A stretch of DNA of 64,000 nucleotides, from assembly GCA_028571685.1 (NCBI GenBank), contig CM053154.1, positions 15,098,001 to 15,162,000 on the forward strand, in the 5' to 3' direction. The translations under genes and the position numbers were made by a program. Positions 23,501 to 33,399 of the stretch are shown here, piece by piece (within the stretch, counting starts at the first letter, position 1; every line of letters starts with the position of its first letter). Source of the stretch: Heterohyrax brucei (Eukaryota; Chordata; Mammalia; Hyracoidea; Procaviidae). The notes beneath the pieces were generated by a model, which searched no databases, was not told the DNA's origin, and was given only the letters and a program-made list of their open reading frames with translations.

Positions 23501-23879
23501 GCATATTACTCCTCTCTTGGATTGTTAAATTCTAATTACAGGCTGTTGATCCCACTTAGAACCATTTATAAGCCTAAACACTATTCTACAGCATCCTTTG
23601 CCAATAGGTGTGTTGCATTTTTGTTGTTGTGTAAAACATAACATTTGCGCATCTGGGAGACCAGAAGAGGTTACAGCTACCAAGAAAGGCAGATGGAAAA
23701 TAGGCTAAATGTGACTCCAAACTGCAGTAGGGCAAATAAAAAAAAAAATGCCCTTCACCTTAGTGGATCTTTATTAGGAATGTCTGAAACCCAAAGACTG
23801 TCGATCTCAGCTCAAAGGTCACTGCCTCAGGGAAGTTATCCCTGACTGCCCAATCCATGTTCATGAGGAAGCAGGTCCC
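20591..23879. other. Intergenic, unique with old repeat traces
   Basis: No gene recognised. Around 22250-22320 there is an old repeat-like phrase (GATTGGTTGAAGCGTGAACA). A 185-codon - strand frame at 21954-22511 overlaps several frames of the other strand and has no family resemblance. Confidence 0.4.
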
Positions 23880-24015
23880 CTCACATGGTCATTTCACATG
23901 GGGTTTATTTGTTTGGGTCTTTCCCCTAGAGGGAAGGCTGCAGCAGAGCCCTGTAGGGTTTACCATTGCCTAGCATGATGCTTGACACATAGTAGGCATT
24001 TAATGAATGTGTGAC
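23880..24015 (+). repeat. L2 3' end
   Basis: AGAGGGAAGGCTGCAGCAGA, then GATGCTTGACACATAGTAGG and CATTTAATGAATG: the L2 terminal motif. Confidence 0.65.
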
Positions 24016-24289
24016 GTAACATGTGAACTATATCGTTTGCGAGTATTCAGTCTTGCTGAGGAAGATAAAAATAAATGGAATGAATTAAACTCATGGGAAA
24101 TGTTAAGTATAAATAGGAGGTAAGTCAGCAAATTATGAGGTGTAATACAGGATGTGTTAAGTATAGATGATGAATAAGAGGCAGCTTGCAAAAAATAGGC
24201 AGAATTTACATGAGTAACCTATGTGACCTATGTCAGTAACCTATGTGACATGTTAAAGATGGATGGAATGAAAGGAACATAGGATAGAA

Positions 24290-24456
24290 TGGGAGACCCT
24301 GGTGGCATAATGGTGAAGTGCTGCATCTGCTAACCAAAAGACTGGCAGTTCAAATCCACCAAGTGCTCTTTGGAAACTCTATGGGGCAGTTCTGGTCTGA
24401 CCTCTAGGGTCACTATGAGTTGAACCTGACTTGACAGCAGTGGGTTTGTTTTGGGG
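24290..24456 (+). mobile_element. tRNA-derived SINE with RTE tail, full length
   Basis: Head GACCCTGGTGGCATAATGG, body GCTAACCAAAAGACTGGCAG, tail GGGTCACTATGAGTTGAACC. Flanked by TAGGATAGAA (24280-24289) and TATGATAGAA (24457-24466), 9 of 10 matching. Confidence 0.9.
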
Positions 24457-24472
24457 TATGATAGAACAAGGG

Positions 24473-24812
24473 AGCATTGATAGCTTAGTGCTAGACTTCC
24501 CATTTTCCATGTAGAAGACCTGGGTTTGATTTCAGGCCAGTGCCCCCACATGTAGCCACCACCCATCTGTCAGTGGAGGCTTGTGTGTTATGAAGCCAAA
24601 TGGATTTCAGTGGAGCTTCCAGACTAAGACAGAGTAGGAAGAAAGGCCTGGCAATCTACTTCCAAAACTCAGCCAGTGAAAACGCTGCAGATCACAGTGG
24701 TCCAATCCACAGTAATCATGGGGATGGCACAGGACTGGGCAGCGTTTGTTCTGCTGTGCGTGGGGTTGCTATGACGTGGAGGCCGACTCAGCAGCAGCTA
24801 ACAGCAACAGGG
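24473..24812 (+). mobile_element. tRNA-Gly-like SINE with RTE tail, full length
   Basis: The head resembles tRNA-Gly (CATTGATAGCTTAGTGCTAG with GACCTGGGTTTGATTTCAGG as the B-box region). A unique body follows (CCACCCATCTGTCAGTGGAG), then an RTE-like tail ending CAGCAGCTAACAGCAACAG. Flanking duplications TAGAACAAGGG (24462-24472) and TAGCACAAGGG (24813-24823) agree at 10 of 11 bases, fixing the ends. Confidence 0.9.
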
Positions 24813-24849
24813 TAGCACAAGGGTGCTATTTACAGATTAAAACTAAAAA

Positions 24850-24995
24850 CACTGTCGTCGAGTCAATTCAGACCAATAGCAACGCTACAGGACAGGGTAG
24901 AACTGCCTCATAGGATTTCTAAGGAGCAGCTGGTGGATTTGAACTGCTGACTTTTTGGTTATCAGCCAAGCTCTTAACAACTGCACCACCAGGTA
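24850..24995 (-). mobile_element. tRNA-derived SINE with RTE tail
   Basis: ACTGTCGTCGAGTCAATTCA tail, GGACAGGGTAGAACTGCCTC middle, TAACAACTGCACCACCAGG head, reverse orientation. Confidence 0.88.
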
Positions 24996-25587
24996 AATAG
25001 AGGTAAAAGGCCAAGTTACACAGTATGATCAATCTCAGGGCTGAAAGCCATGTTATTCCATAAATCAGCCATCGTTATGAGCCCATTCTGGCCCATTGTG
25101 CTCTGTCCAAGAAGCACAGATGAGCCATGACTCACCACCAGGCTCGTGGATGAGCTAGTGCTACAGCCAGGTGAACTCGCCCAAGGCTGTCCATCTAACA
25201 ACTGGTGTCTCTTTGGCCTCAGGCACCTTCCATCTGCCCCCTGATTCACCCGTGATTCTGGCCTTTCCTGTAACCACATTCAGGTAAGGTTAATGTGGGG
25301 TTGGGGCCGGGCATGTGAACATTGCATAGCACACAATTTAGGTCATGGTCTTCCCACCTGTTTGTCTATTGTATATTTGTGGTATACACAGTAGGTCCAC
25401 CTCTCTGTCTTCTTGCTTCTTACTGTACATTTTAATTTTATTTAATAATCTGTGTAATTCAGGCCTCTTAATTTGGTCTGTGAGCCTTTGTATTTCATCA
25501 CCTTTAGAACAGCTTGCCTGGTAGTACATTTGGAGGCTAATTGCCTATACAACATATTGGAGTAATGCATGCAGGAATTATCTACTA
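24996..25587. other. Intergenic, unique
   Basis: No gene or clear repeat recognised. Confidence 0.4.
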
Positions 25588-26203
25588 TGACTGCTGTAAG
25601 CTGGGTTCTCTAGAGAAACAAAACCAGTGAAGCATGTATATATGTATCTGTAGAGGGAGAGAAAGAGAGATTTATTATTAGGAAAATGGCTCATGAGTTT
25701 GTAGAAACTAGCGAGTCCCAAGTCTGTGGGCCAGGTGTTGGCTGGAAATTTCTCTTGATTCATGTAGCCACAGAGGCTGACAAACCCAAGATAAGCAGGT
25801 CAGATGGCAGGCTGCTGGCTCATGGGTTATGACAGCTGAGGAGTTCAAGATCAGCAGGTAGGACAGCAGGCTGCAGGCTCACAGGCTCTGGAGGCCAACA
25901 AATCCCAAGACTGGCAGGCAGAACTGCAAGCCACTAGCTAGAGTTCTGAGAATTGGAGGCCAGATGATGATGGGTCAGATGCAGGATTCAGAGCAAGCAA
26001 AAGCTAGAACGTTCATATATACTGGATGTAGACCATCCCCCTGAGGAATCTCCCCTTACCACTGACTGGCTGATTACATCCGATCACATCATGGAGATGA
26101 TTACATTATAGCACAAAGTGGAGAATATCTGTGTCCTCACATAACTGCCAGATCGTTGAGAATCATGACCCAGCCAAGGTGACACACATTCATAACCATC
26201 ACA
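25588..26203 (-). mobile_element. LTR-like repeat, unclassified
   Basis: Reads on the - strand from about TGTGATGGTTATGAATGTGT to CCCAGCTTACAGCAGTCA, with an AATAAA signal (inside AATAATAAATCTCTC) near its 3' side. Structure and length suit an ERVL/MaLR-type LTR, distantly like the family at 1462. It contains two imperfect internal copies of an AGCAGGTnnGAnnGCAGGCTGC unit near 25795 and 25853. Confidence 0.5.
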
Positions 26204-26913
26204 ACGACTGAAGGTAGCTGCTAATTAGAACAATTGCTAGGGTTTCTAAATCTAGCCTCAAAAACAGTTGTTCAGTAATTATACACAGTGCTGAGTGCTG
26301 AGGACATAATAATGAAAACAGTCATGATCTCTGCCCTCATGGAGCTTACAGCTTGCAACCTGGTAATCATATGTGAAGTTTCAACAGAGATAAGCCCTGT
26401 GAAGGGAAAGTGAGAGCATACACTAGGAAATGTCACCCATTTGGAGATGGTAACAGTTAACTAGGCAAGGAGAAAGGGCGCAGACGTCCAGGCAGAGGAG
26501 ACAGCCTGTGCAAAGACCAGATGGTGGGACGGATCTCATCAACCATTGTTCATGCAGACAGCATGGACCACACCAGCTGGGCCCCGTGTTGGCGTACAGG
26601 GGTACAAGTGAGACAGACCAACCCTGCTAAAGACTAACACGAGAAGATAGTTGGACCGGAGATGGTTCTTAGAGGACCCTGGTGTCATAATGCCAGCCCC
26701 TTAACTTACTTCCACTAATTCAGCCTTCCACCACACCTAATGGTTATTTGTGAGATTGCCCCTCCTAGGATTACAAGTTGACCTCACAGTGTCCCAGACT
26801 GCAGTCTTATCCTTGAGCTATTTGAAACCTCTGATGTTCCAACTCAAACCCATTTTTCAAATCTTTGTTAACTAAGATTTCACTGAACTACAGTTTTAGG
26901 AGAAATCATCATA
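26204..26913. other. Old repeat-like intergenic DNA
   Basis: CTGCCCTCATGGAGCTTACA and GTCCAGGCAGAGGAGACAGC with TGTGCAAAGACCAG are common phrases of an ancient mammalian repeat I cannot name with certainty. No gene. Confidence 0.4.
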
Positions 26914-28011
26914 TGTCAGTTATCTAGTGCTGCTATGTGTGATGTCTAACAATTAAGTCTGTGGACTTAATTGTTGTACGTGCTACATACTCACTGCTGA
27001 ATATGGTCACCTGAAAAGTGCTCCCCTTGGGAAGATAGGCATCAACACCAGAGCCTAGTCTACCCTTCAAAGCAATTTTGGAACTCTTTCTGGAATGGCC
27101 ATTGAGCACAGTGGCAAGTTTGCAAACTTAATTGTATAGTTGTATAGACAACTATACAGTTAAATAACTGTTAGAACACCCTCCCTTCTCATCTGATCTG
27201 GTCCCCAGTGACTTCTTTCTTTACCCAAAGATGAAAGAAATGTTGAAAGGAATACATTTTGATGACATTCAGAACATCAAGGGTAATACAACGAGAACTC
27301 TGATGGCCATTCCAGAAAAAGTTTCCAGGTTGATTTAAAGGGCAGACAGGTGCTGGTGTCAGTGCATAGCTTCCCAAGGGGAGCACTGGGAAGGTGACCG
27401 TAGTGGTAATCAGCAGGGAGGACCGTAGCACTTACTCTGGAATGAGTTAGCAAACTTAGTTGTCAGACCTCAAATAACAGAAATACCATAGGTAGTGGCT
27501 TTAACAGAGAAATCTATTTTCTAACAGTCTAAGAAGACTAGAAGTCAGAATTCATGGTACCAGCTCAAGGGGAAGCCTATCTCTCTGTTGACTCTGGAAG
27601 AAGTTGTTCATTACCAGTTTTCCCCTGGTCTAGGAGCTTTTCAGAGTGGGGACCCCAGGGTCCAAAGGATGTGCTCTGGTAGCTGGCTCTTCTTTCTTTG
27701 TGGTATAAGGTCCGTCTCTTCTCTGCACAACTCTCTGCTTTTCTTTCTGGTAAGGTAAAAGGTGATGCAGACCACATTCCGGGGGAATCCCCAACTCCCC
27801 TTTACTGGAGCTGGGCTGTCACCTAAATAAGGGTGTCAAATCCCATCCTGATTCTCTTTAACTTCTTTTCTCATTAACCCCAGGAAGAGATTAGGATTTA
27901 CAACATGTAGGAAAATTAGATTACAAAGGAGAGGATAATTCCACAATACTGGGAATCATGGCCTACCCAATTTGACATATATTTTGGGGGGACACTATTC
28001 AGCCCATGACA
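26914..28011 (-). mobile_element. MaLR-like LTR (copy 4), split by a fold-back mariner
   Basis: Read on the - strand it matches the three + strand LTRs at 1462, 3387 and 17765 through the whole length: TGTCATGGGCTGAATAGTGT start, GTCCCCACTCTGAAAAGCTC middle, CTATGGTATTTCTGTTATT end. Termini are TG and CA. Removing the mariner at 26940-27472 leaves about 565 bases. No retroviral coding sequence is attached, so it is a solo LTR. Confidence 0.78.
26940..27472. mobile_element. Fold-back mariner element (copy B)
   Basis: Terminal inverted repeats TGATGTCTAACAATTAAG (left) and TGAGGTCTGACAACTAAG (right, reverse complement) agree at 15 of 18 positions. The right part reads as the 3' end of a mariner transposase gene on the + strand. 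The left arm (26940-27100) is an inverted copy of the last part of the right arm (27304-27472), both containing CTCCCCTTGGGAAG and TCTGGAATGGCCAT when aligned. About 200 bases lie between. Non-autonomous and noncoding. Confidence 0.8.
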
Positions 28012-28739
28012 AATCAAGATAACATCATTCCCTGGCCTATGCCGCACTCTTTAAATGCATTTTCTTTCTTCTTTTTTTTTTTCTTTAATGTTTATAATAA
28101 GTTTAAAAGGAGAGAAAACTGACAGGAAAGTGGCCCCAAGGTATTCAACTAGTAAGTGACAAAGTCAAGATTCAAATTCAGGTCCATCCAGCCCTGGAGC
28201 TGAAACCCACTAATTAATTATTGTTTAAAATTTTGTTCCAACTGACTGCATGTTCCCTGATGCTTAGGAATGTAGGTTTGGGGGGCGTGTTCTGGCATTG
28301 TGGTTGTGTTGATGGTTTTGTGGTTTGGGCAATGTGGCAGTCTTTGGGAAATGCTGGAACTGTTTGTGGATCAAATGCCATGATGTTTGGGGTTTGCCTC
28401 ACACAGTCTGGGGGACAGAGAACGAAGGAGCTGGCCAGACTGGCCATGAGTTCATTATCTGGAGGCTGGTGATAGGTGCGTAGGGGTTTGTAACACTGCT
28501 CTCTTTTCTGGTGTTTATGTTTAGATTTTCTGTCAGATATTATCCCAAATGAGTAAACTCTGGGGTATATTCTAGGGTCCTGTCCTTCATGTCTGTATCC
28601 CATATGCTTCAGAAGAGCACTAAGATCCCCTGGAGACTTGAATTGCCTGAGTCTGGCTTTCAGTTCCCCGACTTGCTAACTGCAGCTGAAACCAGTTGCT
28701 GCCCTATGGGTGTCAGAGCACAACTCTGCTGCTTTAGGT
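28012..28739. other. Intergenic, includes pyrimidine tract
   Basis: A T/C tract lies at about 28063-28086. The block 28220-28600 reads like an old, unidentified repeat or unique DNA; no gene recognised. Confidence 0.35.
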
Positions 28740-28856
28740 GTTTTTGTTTCAGAAGTAGATTGCCAGGCCTTTCTTCCAGGGCCCTTCTGGGAGGGCTTAC
28801 CACCAACCTGTTAGTCAGCAGCCAAGCACATTAACTATTTGAACCACCCAGAGACA
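28740..28856 (-). mobile_element. SINE fragment (long variant)
   Basis: TTTCAGAAGTAGATTGCCAG and TTGAACCACCCAGAGAC match the reverse of the SINE variant also seen at 16703 and 51870. Confidence 0.7.
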
Positions 28857-28904
28857 GTCTCTCAGGCCTCAGTCTCCCACCTGTAAATATGAATGCGAAG
28901 CAGG

Positions 28905-29065
28905 GTGGCATTTGTCAGTGCTTTCTTCTTCTGTATGGTTAGATGGTTCCACTGCACGGGTGTGGCACGTTTTGTTACTCACTGGTCACCTGGTGAGCGT
29001 TTGGGTTGGTTCCACCTTTTGGCTGTTACCAGATACTGCTGCTGTAAACATTTGTATACAAGTAA
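28905..29065 (-). mobile_element. Old L1 fragment
   Basis: GTTTGGGTTGGTTCCACCTT and TTTTGGCTGTTACCAGATAC with CTGCTGTAAACA are the reverse of a common L1 ORF2 3' segment. Confidence 0.6.
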
Positions 29066-29559
29066 GAAGATACTAATAGTGGGATGGGGAGGGAGTAAGG
29101 TAATAGTAACCCCTTCATAGAGTCTCTGCAAGACTTAAATAAGGTGACGTGAGCAGGTACTGAACTCAGTGGCCTGTATCAGCCTAGAACCCAGTGCCAT
29201 CGGGTTAAGTGATGCTGGTTTCTTGCTTCGTCACTGGGCCTGGGAAGTGGTCTCAGCTGCGTGATTCAGACAACTCACCTCGTCCTTTTGTGTTTACCCA
29301 GTAGGGTTTTTTGAGGGAGAAAATGCCCCTTGACACACAGACGTGGACAGATGGCATCAGGGACACAGGTGTGCCAGCTCCGAAGGCTGTGCATAGTGGC
29401 CTTTCCCATTCATAAGATAGGGCCGGAGTGGGGGGTGCAGGCTGTGTTCGAGGATAGGGGAGTGTCTGTAAAAATCGAGATGTACACAGTTCTCTCGCTC
29501 GCCATGAACGTGGATGAATTCTTCGAGTTCGTTTGGCTTCGCTTTGTTTCTTTTCTCAA
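29066..29559. other. Intergenic with MIR-like trace
   Basis: A diverged MIR-like patch lies about 29195-29330. The rest is unique and grades into the CpG-rich region. Confidence 0.4.
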
Positions 29560-29844
29560 CAAGGGTGCTTGCCTCAGAGTGTCCTGGTTTCGAACAGAAA
29601 CCAGGAAAAAAGGATTCGCTGGCACGGATGGTCTCCAATTAGGGATAGCCAGACGGCGCCAAGAAAAGTAGCTGGCTTGGGGCGGCCGTGCAGTGCCGGC
29701 CAGCCAGGGAAAGCCTTGAGTGACCTTCGGGTGGTCTCTGGGAAAGAGCGGAGCTGGGAGTGCGGGAGGGGAGGGAGGAGGGCGCTCAGGGGACCGGGGT
29801 GCCTGAGCACTGAGCCTGGGAGAGGCAGCGCGCGCGGCCTCCTG

Positions 29845-29858
29845 CCACCAGGGGGCGC
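29845..29858 (+). promoter_or_regulatory. Strong CTCF-like site
   Basis: CCACCAGGGGGCGC is an essentially perfect CTCF core, in CpG-rich DNA about 28 kb upstream of VAX1 and pointing toward it. Confidence 0.6.
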
Positions 29859-29959
29859 CCAGCGCGATTCCCTGGTGGACCGGGGTGCTCTGCAGGGGGG
29901 TGCAAAGGGGAACGCGATGGGTAAAGGGTGGGGTGGGGGGTGGGCCGCGGTTAGGGCAG

Positions 29960-30015
29960 AGAGTGAGCCCCAGGATTGGCCTGGGGCACAGGCCGGGCGC
30001 CAGCACCCAGTTGGT
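29960..30015 (+). ncRNA. Possible relic of the MIR3663 locus (tentative)
   Basis: CACAGGCCGGGCGC at 29987-30000 equals the last 14 bases of human miR-3663-3p as I remember it. It lies about 27.8 kb upstream of VAX1 on the same strand, close to the remembered human distance of about 29 kb. A convincing precursor hairpin is not evident, and the adjacent sequence resembles an ancient MIR/L2 end. It may be chance. Confidence 0.2.
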
Positions 30016-30819
30016 GCTCAGTAAGTATTCACCGACCAATGCGTGCAGACGGCGCAAAGGAGCAGCCGGTTCCGGAACCCTAACTCCAAGTCCACTCTTT
30101 CGGGTCTTGGTAACTGCTGGCCTCTCCGGTGAGGTGCCCTGTTCCGGGAGCCGGCAAGTTACACGCAATGTGCCACGCGCTGGCCCTTGCGAGTTTCACA
30201 TTAGTGGGGGAATGCGGGAGCCCCCGCACAGTGTTGGGGAGCCGGCGACCACCACCTTCCCGGAACCCAGCAGTCGTTAGCGACTTAAGTGGTGCCTCCC
30301 TGGACCGTGAGCCGGGTGGGCAGAGGAGGGCTTTCTTCCCGACCTTGGCCTGGGCGCCTGGTCTGTGGGGCCAGGGGCAATCAGTCCAACCTGAGGCGCA
30401 TCAGGCCGTAGAGGAGAACACAGTTGGGGGACGGGGGTGAGGGGTGAGTGGGGAAGAGGGATGCAGCACTTAGTACCGTGCCTGGCAGAGGTTAAGTCTG
30501 AGTTCCTGAGAGCTGTTATTGGGCCCAGAGTTACTACTGCTTTTCGGCCAGATGCAATCAGGTGAGGACGTCTTGGTTCCTAGATAGAGACAAGTGTGCA
30601 GAGCCACTGAGCGTGCAGAAGACCTGGGCTCTAGCAGGAGAGAACCGGGGCTTTGGGGCCTCCTGGGTGCTGCCTTCTGGGCTAAGGACACTGTTGTGGC
30701 TCCTCCACTTTCCAAAAACTGGAGGCCTAAAGCCCCAGCGCAGTGCTATGGGCACTTTTATTTCGGGGCACTTCCTGCAACCAAGTCCGCCAACCATCCA
30801 TGGCGACGCTGAATGACCA

Positions 30820-30960
30820 CATGCCTGCACTGTACAGACAACACCTCAGTTGATATTCATGGCATCTCTGAAAACCAAACAGGGAAATTGGTGCAGAGAG
30901 ATGAAGTAACTCCAAGTCACAAAGCCAGTGGGTGGCCACGCTAGAACCACGAGCACCCGC
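30820..30960 (+). repeat. MIR fragment
   Basis: GAGAGATGAAGTAACTCCAA followed by GTCACAAAGCCAGTGGGTGG, a typical MIR middle. Confidence 0.55.
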
Positions 30961-31686
30961 GCCTTCCCTGCGTGAGGAAACACCTTGGCCAGCCCTTGGA
31001 GCCCAGCCCCAAAGCCTAGGCTGAATGGTCCAGTTGGGATTGAAAGGCAGGTGTGTCCTGGGACACGGATCATCTGTCCACATTGGCATCCGGGGTGCCC
31101 TGGGCGGTTTGGAGAAGGGCGAGTGTTCCTCCAGATGTCTTCCGGAACCCTGTGCCCCTTGGGGAGCCGAAGGGTCTGGTGGAAAGCGGTGGGCTGGACC
31201 GGGGTGCTCTGGGCCCCACTCCGGCTACGTCTGGCGGATCTGGTCCTGGAATGCGGACCTCCGGCCAGTGTTTCTTCATTTTTCAGACATTCTTGGGCTG
31301 GGTCGTCTGGGGGAGTTCCAGGCACCTCACCACCAGGAGGTGGGGGGAGGGACCAAGTGGTCATTAAAGGAGCATTCCCAAATCCAAAAGAGACTCTCTG
31401 GACACAGGCCTCTTCCTCGAGCCGGGCCTGTAGTCCGGGGCTGCACGTCTTCTGGCCCCCTATCCACAGCTGGGACGTGGGTGGGGAGTCAGGAGAGCGC
31501 GCGCACGCCCACCTCGGGCAGCCTGGCCCTGGGCCCTTTTTGGGCAGGTGGTTGCTTGAGGGTAAGACAGCCTCCAGGACTGCTTCCCTGACAGGGCCTG
31601 TGCCAGAAAAGGAGAGAAGGTCGCCAGGGAGCGGAGGAAGGGGACATTTTGTTGCCGCCGCAGAGCAGGGCAGTTTCGGCGCCGGG

Positions 31687-31701
31687 GGCCAGGGGGCAGT
31701 G
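31687..31701 (+). promoter_or_regulatory. Weak CTCF-like motif
   Basis: GGCCAGGGGGCAGTG partly matches the CTCF core; weaker than those at 19243 and 29845. Confidence 0.3.
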
Positions 31702-32439
31702 CTGTGCAGCGAAGGCGGCTGAGGCTGAGCCCACCGCCAGCGCCCTGGCCCCACCGCCCTGGCCCCACCGCGCCCTCCTTCCCTCACGTGCGCCGGCGAG
31801 TTCCTCCCAGTGCGCCCCTGACCCCGCAGCCCCCTCGCAGTAACACGCTGAAGGGGGCGCCGTGCTTTCCCTCCGCGCGCCGCGCTCAGTGCCGGTGTCC
31901 TGAGAAACTGGGCTCACTAAAGACAGCTGCCGTCTGGTTGATTTTCGACCACTGGCTTGGTCCTAGAGAAGCGTAAGCTGGGGTGACGGGGTGCCCCGTC
32001 GGGTTTTGGCAGGCCGTGTGCGTCAGGGAGGGGTTATGCCGACGATGGGATTTGAGGCGATTTTCTGAGCTTGGGCGGGAACTCGTGAATGCACAGATGC
32101 CACCTGGTACCTGGGTCCTGGCTCGGAAGGAAGGTCAGTCCCCTATGTTTTGCGCGGCAAATGTGGCCCCAGGCCCATCCCACCCTTGGGATTAGTGCTG
32201 TGTTCCTTCTAGCCCAGAGGAGGCGGCTTCTGGGTTTTAAATTCGCAGAAGCAGAAAGCAGACGGGACCTAGTGACACTCATGGGGCTCTTCCCGCGGGA
32301 CCGCGACTGCCCTCCCTGCCCCGCCCCGGGGGAGAGGCCTGGGCCCAGGGTGTGTGAACCCCGACATCGTAAACCAGGCATGATTCTCCTGGGTTCCGCC
32401 TGCTTTTGCTGGCGTTTTTGTTTTTCCGCTTGCTCTTTT

Positions 32440-32830
32440 TTCTAATAGCCTCTTTGAAATAAATAAGAAGGCAGCTGCATGTCAGTGTTTGAATGCAAGT
32501 GGCTGTTTATTCTTTGAAGAATTCACACTTTAAAATTGCTTTCTGTGAGCCCAGAACTTATAAGCCACCGTTATGTAATTCGAAACCATCAATAGCTCCT
32601 CTTTAAAGGTTGCCTTTATTGTAGGAAGTCAAGGTAATGATTTTGTCGCTGTCTAATTTCATCCCAACGTACAGCGTTGTTTTTATAGCCTTTCAAAGGT
32701 AAGTGAAAGGCCTCAATCTGGGGCCTTTTCTGTGGCCAGATAACAGTTTAACCTGGTTTTCTAACCCTGTCACAACTATTGGGCCATTAACAGAATTTCT
32801 GCAGAGGCATCAGCAAACCTGTAAATAGAT
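32440..32830. promoter_or_regulatory. Candidate deeply conserved enhancer
   Basis: Best noncoding-conservation candidate away from the promoter. Its AT-rich block begins sharply after GC-rich DNA and is free of repeats. It contains GAAATAAATAAG, GTTATGTAATTCG, ACCATCAATAGCTCC, GTAATGATTTTGTCGC, GTCTAATTTC, a TTTATAGCCTTTCAAAGG SOX/TCF-like segment and TTTAAAGGTTGCCTTTATTG. The retained CpG words inside AT-rich DNA suggest selection or lack of methylation. About 25 kb upstream of VAX1. Confidence 0.5.
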
Positions 32831-33399
32831 CATTTTTAAAAACTTGGGCAATTCAGTGCCCCTCAGACAAAAACAAAACATAGGTTCAACTGTGTATGCC
32901 CCTCACTTCCAAGAAGAGGTTGTTATAAATGACTTCTCAAAAGTTGTGTCTTGCTTATTATTATTATGACTATTATTGTCATAACCTTAGGGGAAGGGAA
33001 ACAAGCCTTTGACACTGGGTAAAGACCAGCAGGCTGTGTCCCCGACAGGGACTCAGTGTTACTGTGGGAAATGCCCTCCATTACTCCGGGGCAGCCAGGT
33101 ACTGCTGCCGACCTTGTTTGACCTGGAGGCAGCCAAAGAGAAAAGTCCGATTTCATTGCAAGGAGACCAGAGAAGAAAATCCTCAATGTGGTCGCGGCTG
33201 GGAGGACCGCTGGAGACACAGAAAATGAAGGCACCTGGACACCAACATAGGGTGCCCATCCATGACTTTTTGCCCCTTGTACGACTGTAAATGGTTACTC
33301 ATTTTTTAAATAGAAGCAAAAAGACAAACTAGACAATTTGATACTTTTATTTTTTTAACCTAGTTTTAGGCCCAGGCCTACTGGATGCAATTTCTCCTT
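32831..33399. other. Unique intergenic spacer
   Basis: Sequence between a candidate conserved element and a CpG island, with a short ATT/TTA microsatellite-like patch near 32955-32975. No gene seen. Confidence 0.4.

Larger units (their letters stand above)
29560..32439. other. CpG-rich orphan island cluster
   Basis: About 2.9 kb of GC-rich, CpG-bearing DNA with only ancient repeat traces. Long open frames overlap on both strands, for example 29410-30168 and 30846-31787 on the - strand and 30985-31722 on the + strand. They cross each other and show no conserved domain, so I do not call them genes. A noncoding transcript or distal CpG-island enhancer of VAX1 is plausible. Confidence 0.45.

Noticed and set aside
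24473-24545. tRNA-Gly-like sequence
   Set aside because: It is the head of a full-length SINE with target-site duplications, with mismatches that would break a tRNA fold; not a tRNA gene.
25790-25920. Regularly spaced repeats suggesting an array
   Set aside because: Two imperfect units inside an LTR-like repeat; not a CRISPR-like or satellite array.
29410-30168. A 252-codon - strand open frame
   Set aside because: Low-complexity Pro/Arg-rich product, overlapped by open frames on the other strand; no recognisable domain.
30846-31787. Long - strand open frame (313 codons) and overlapping + strand frames at 30985-31722
   Set aside because: Long frames run in both directions over the same GC-rich DNA, with no family motif, and part of the - strand frame runs through a MIR fragment.
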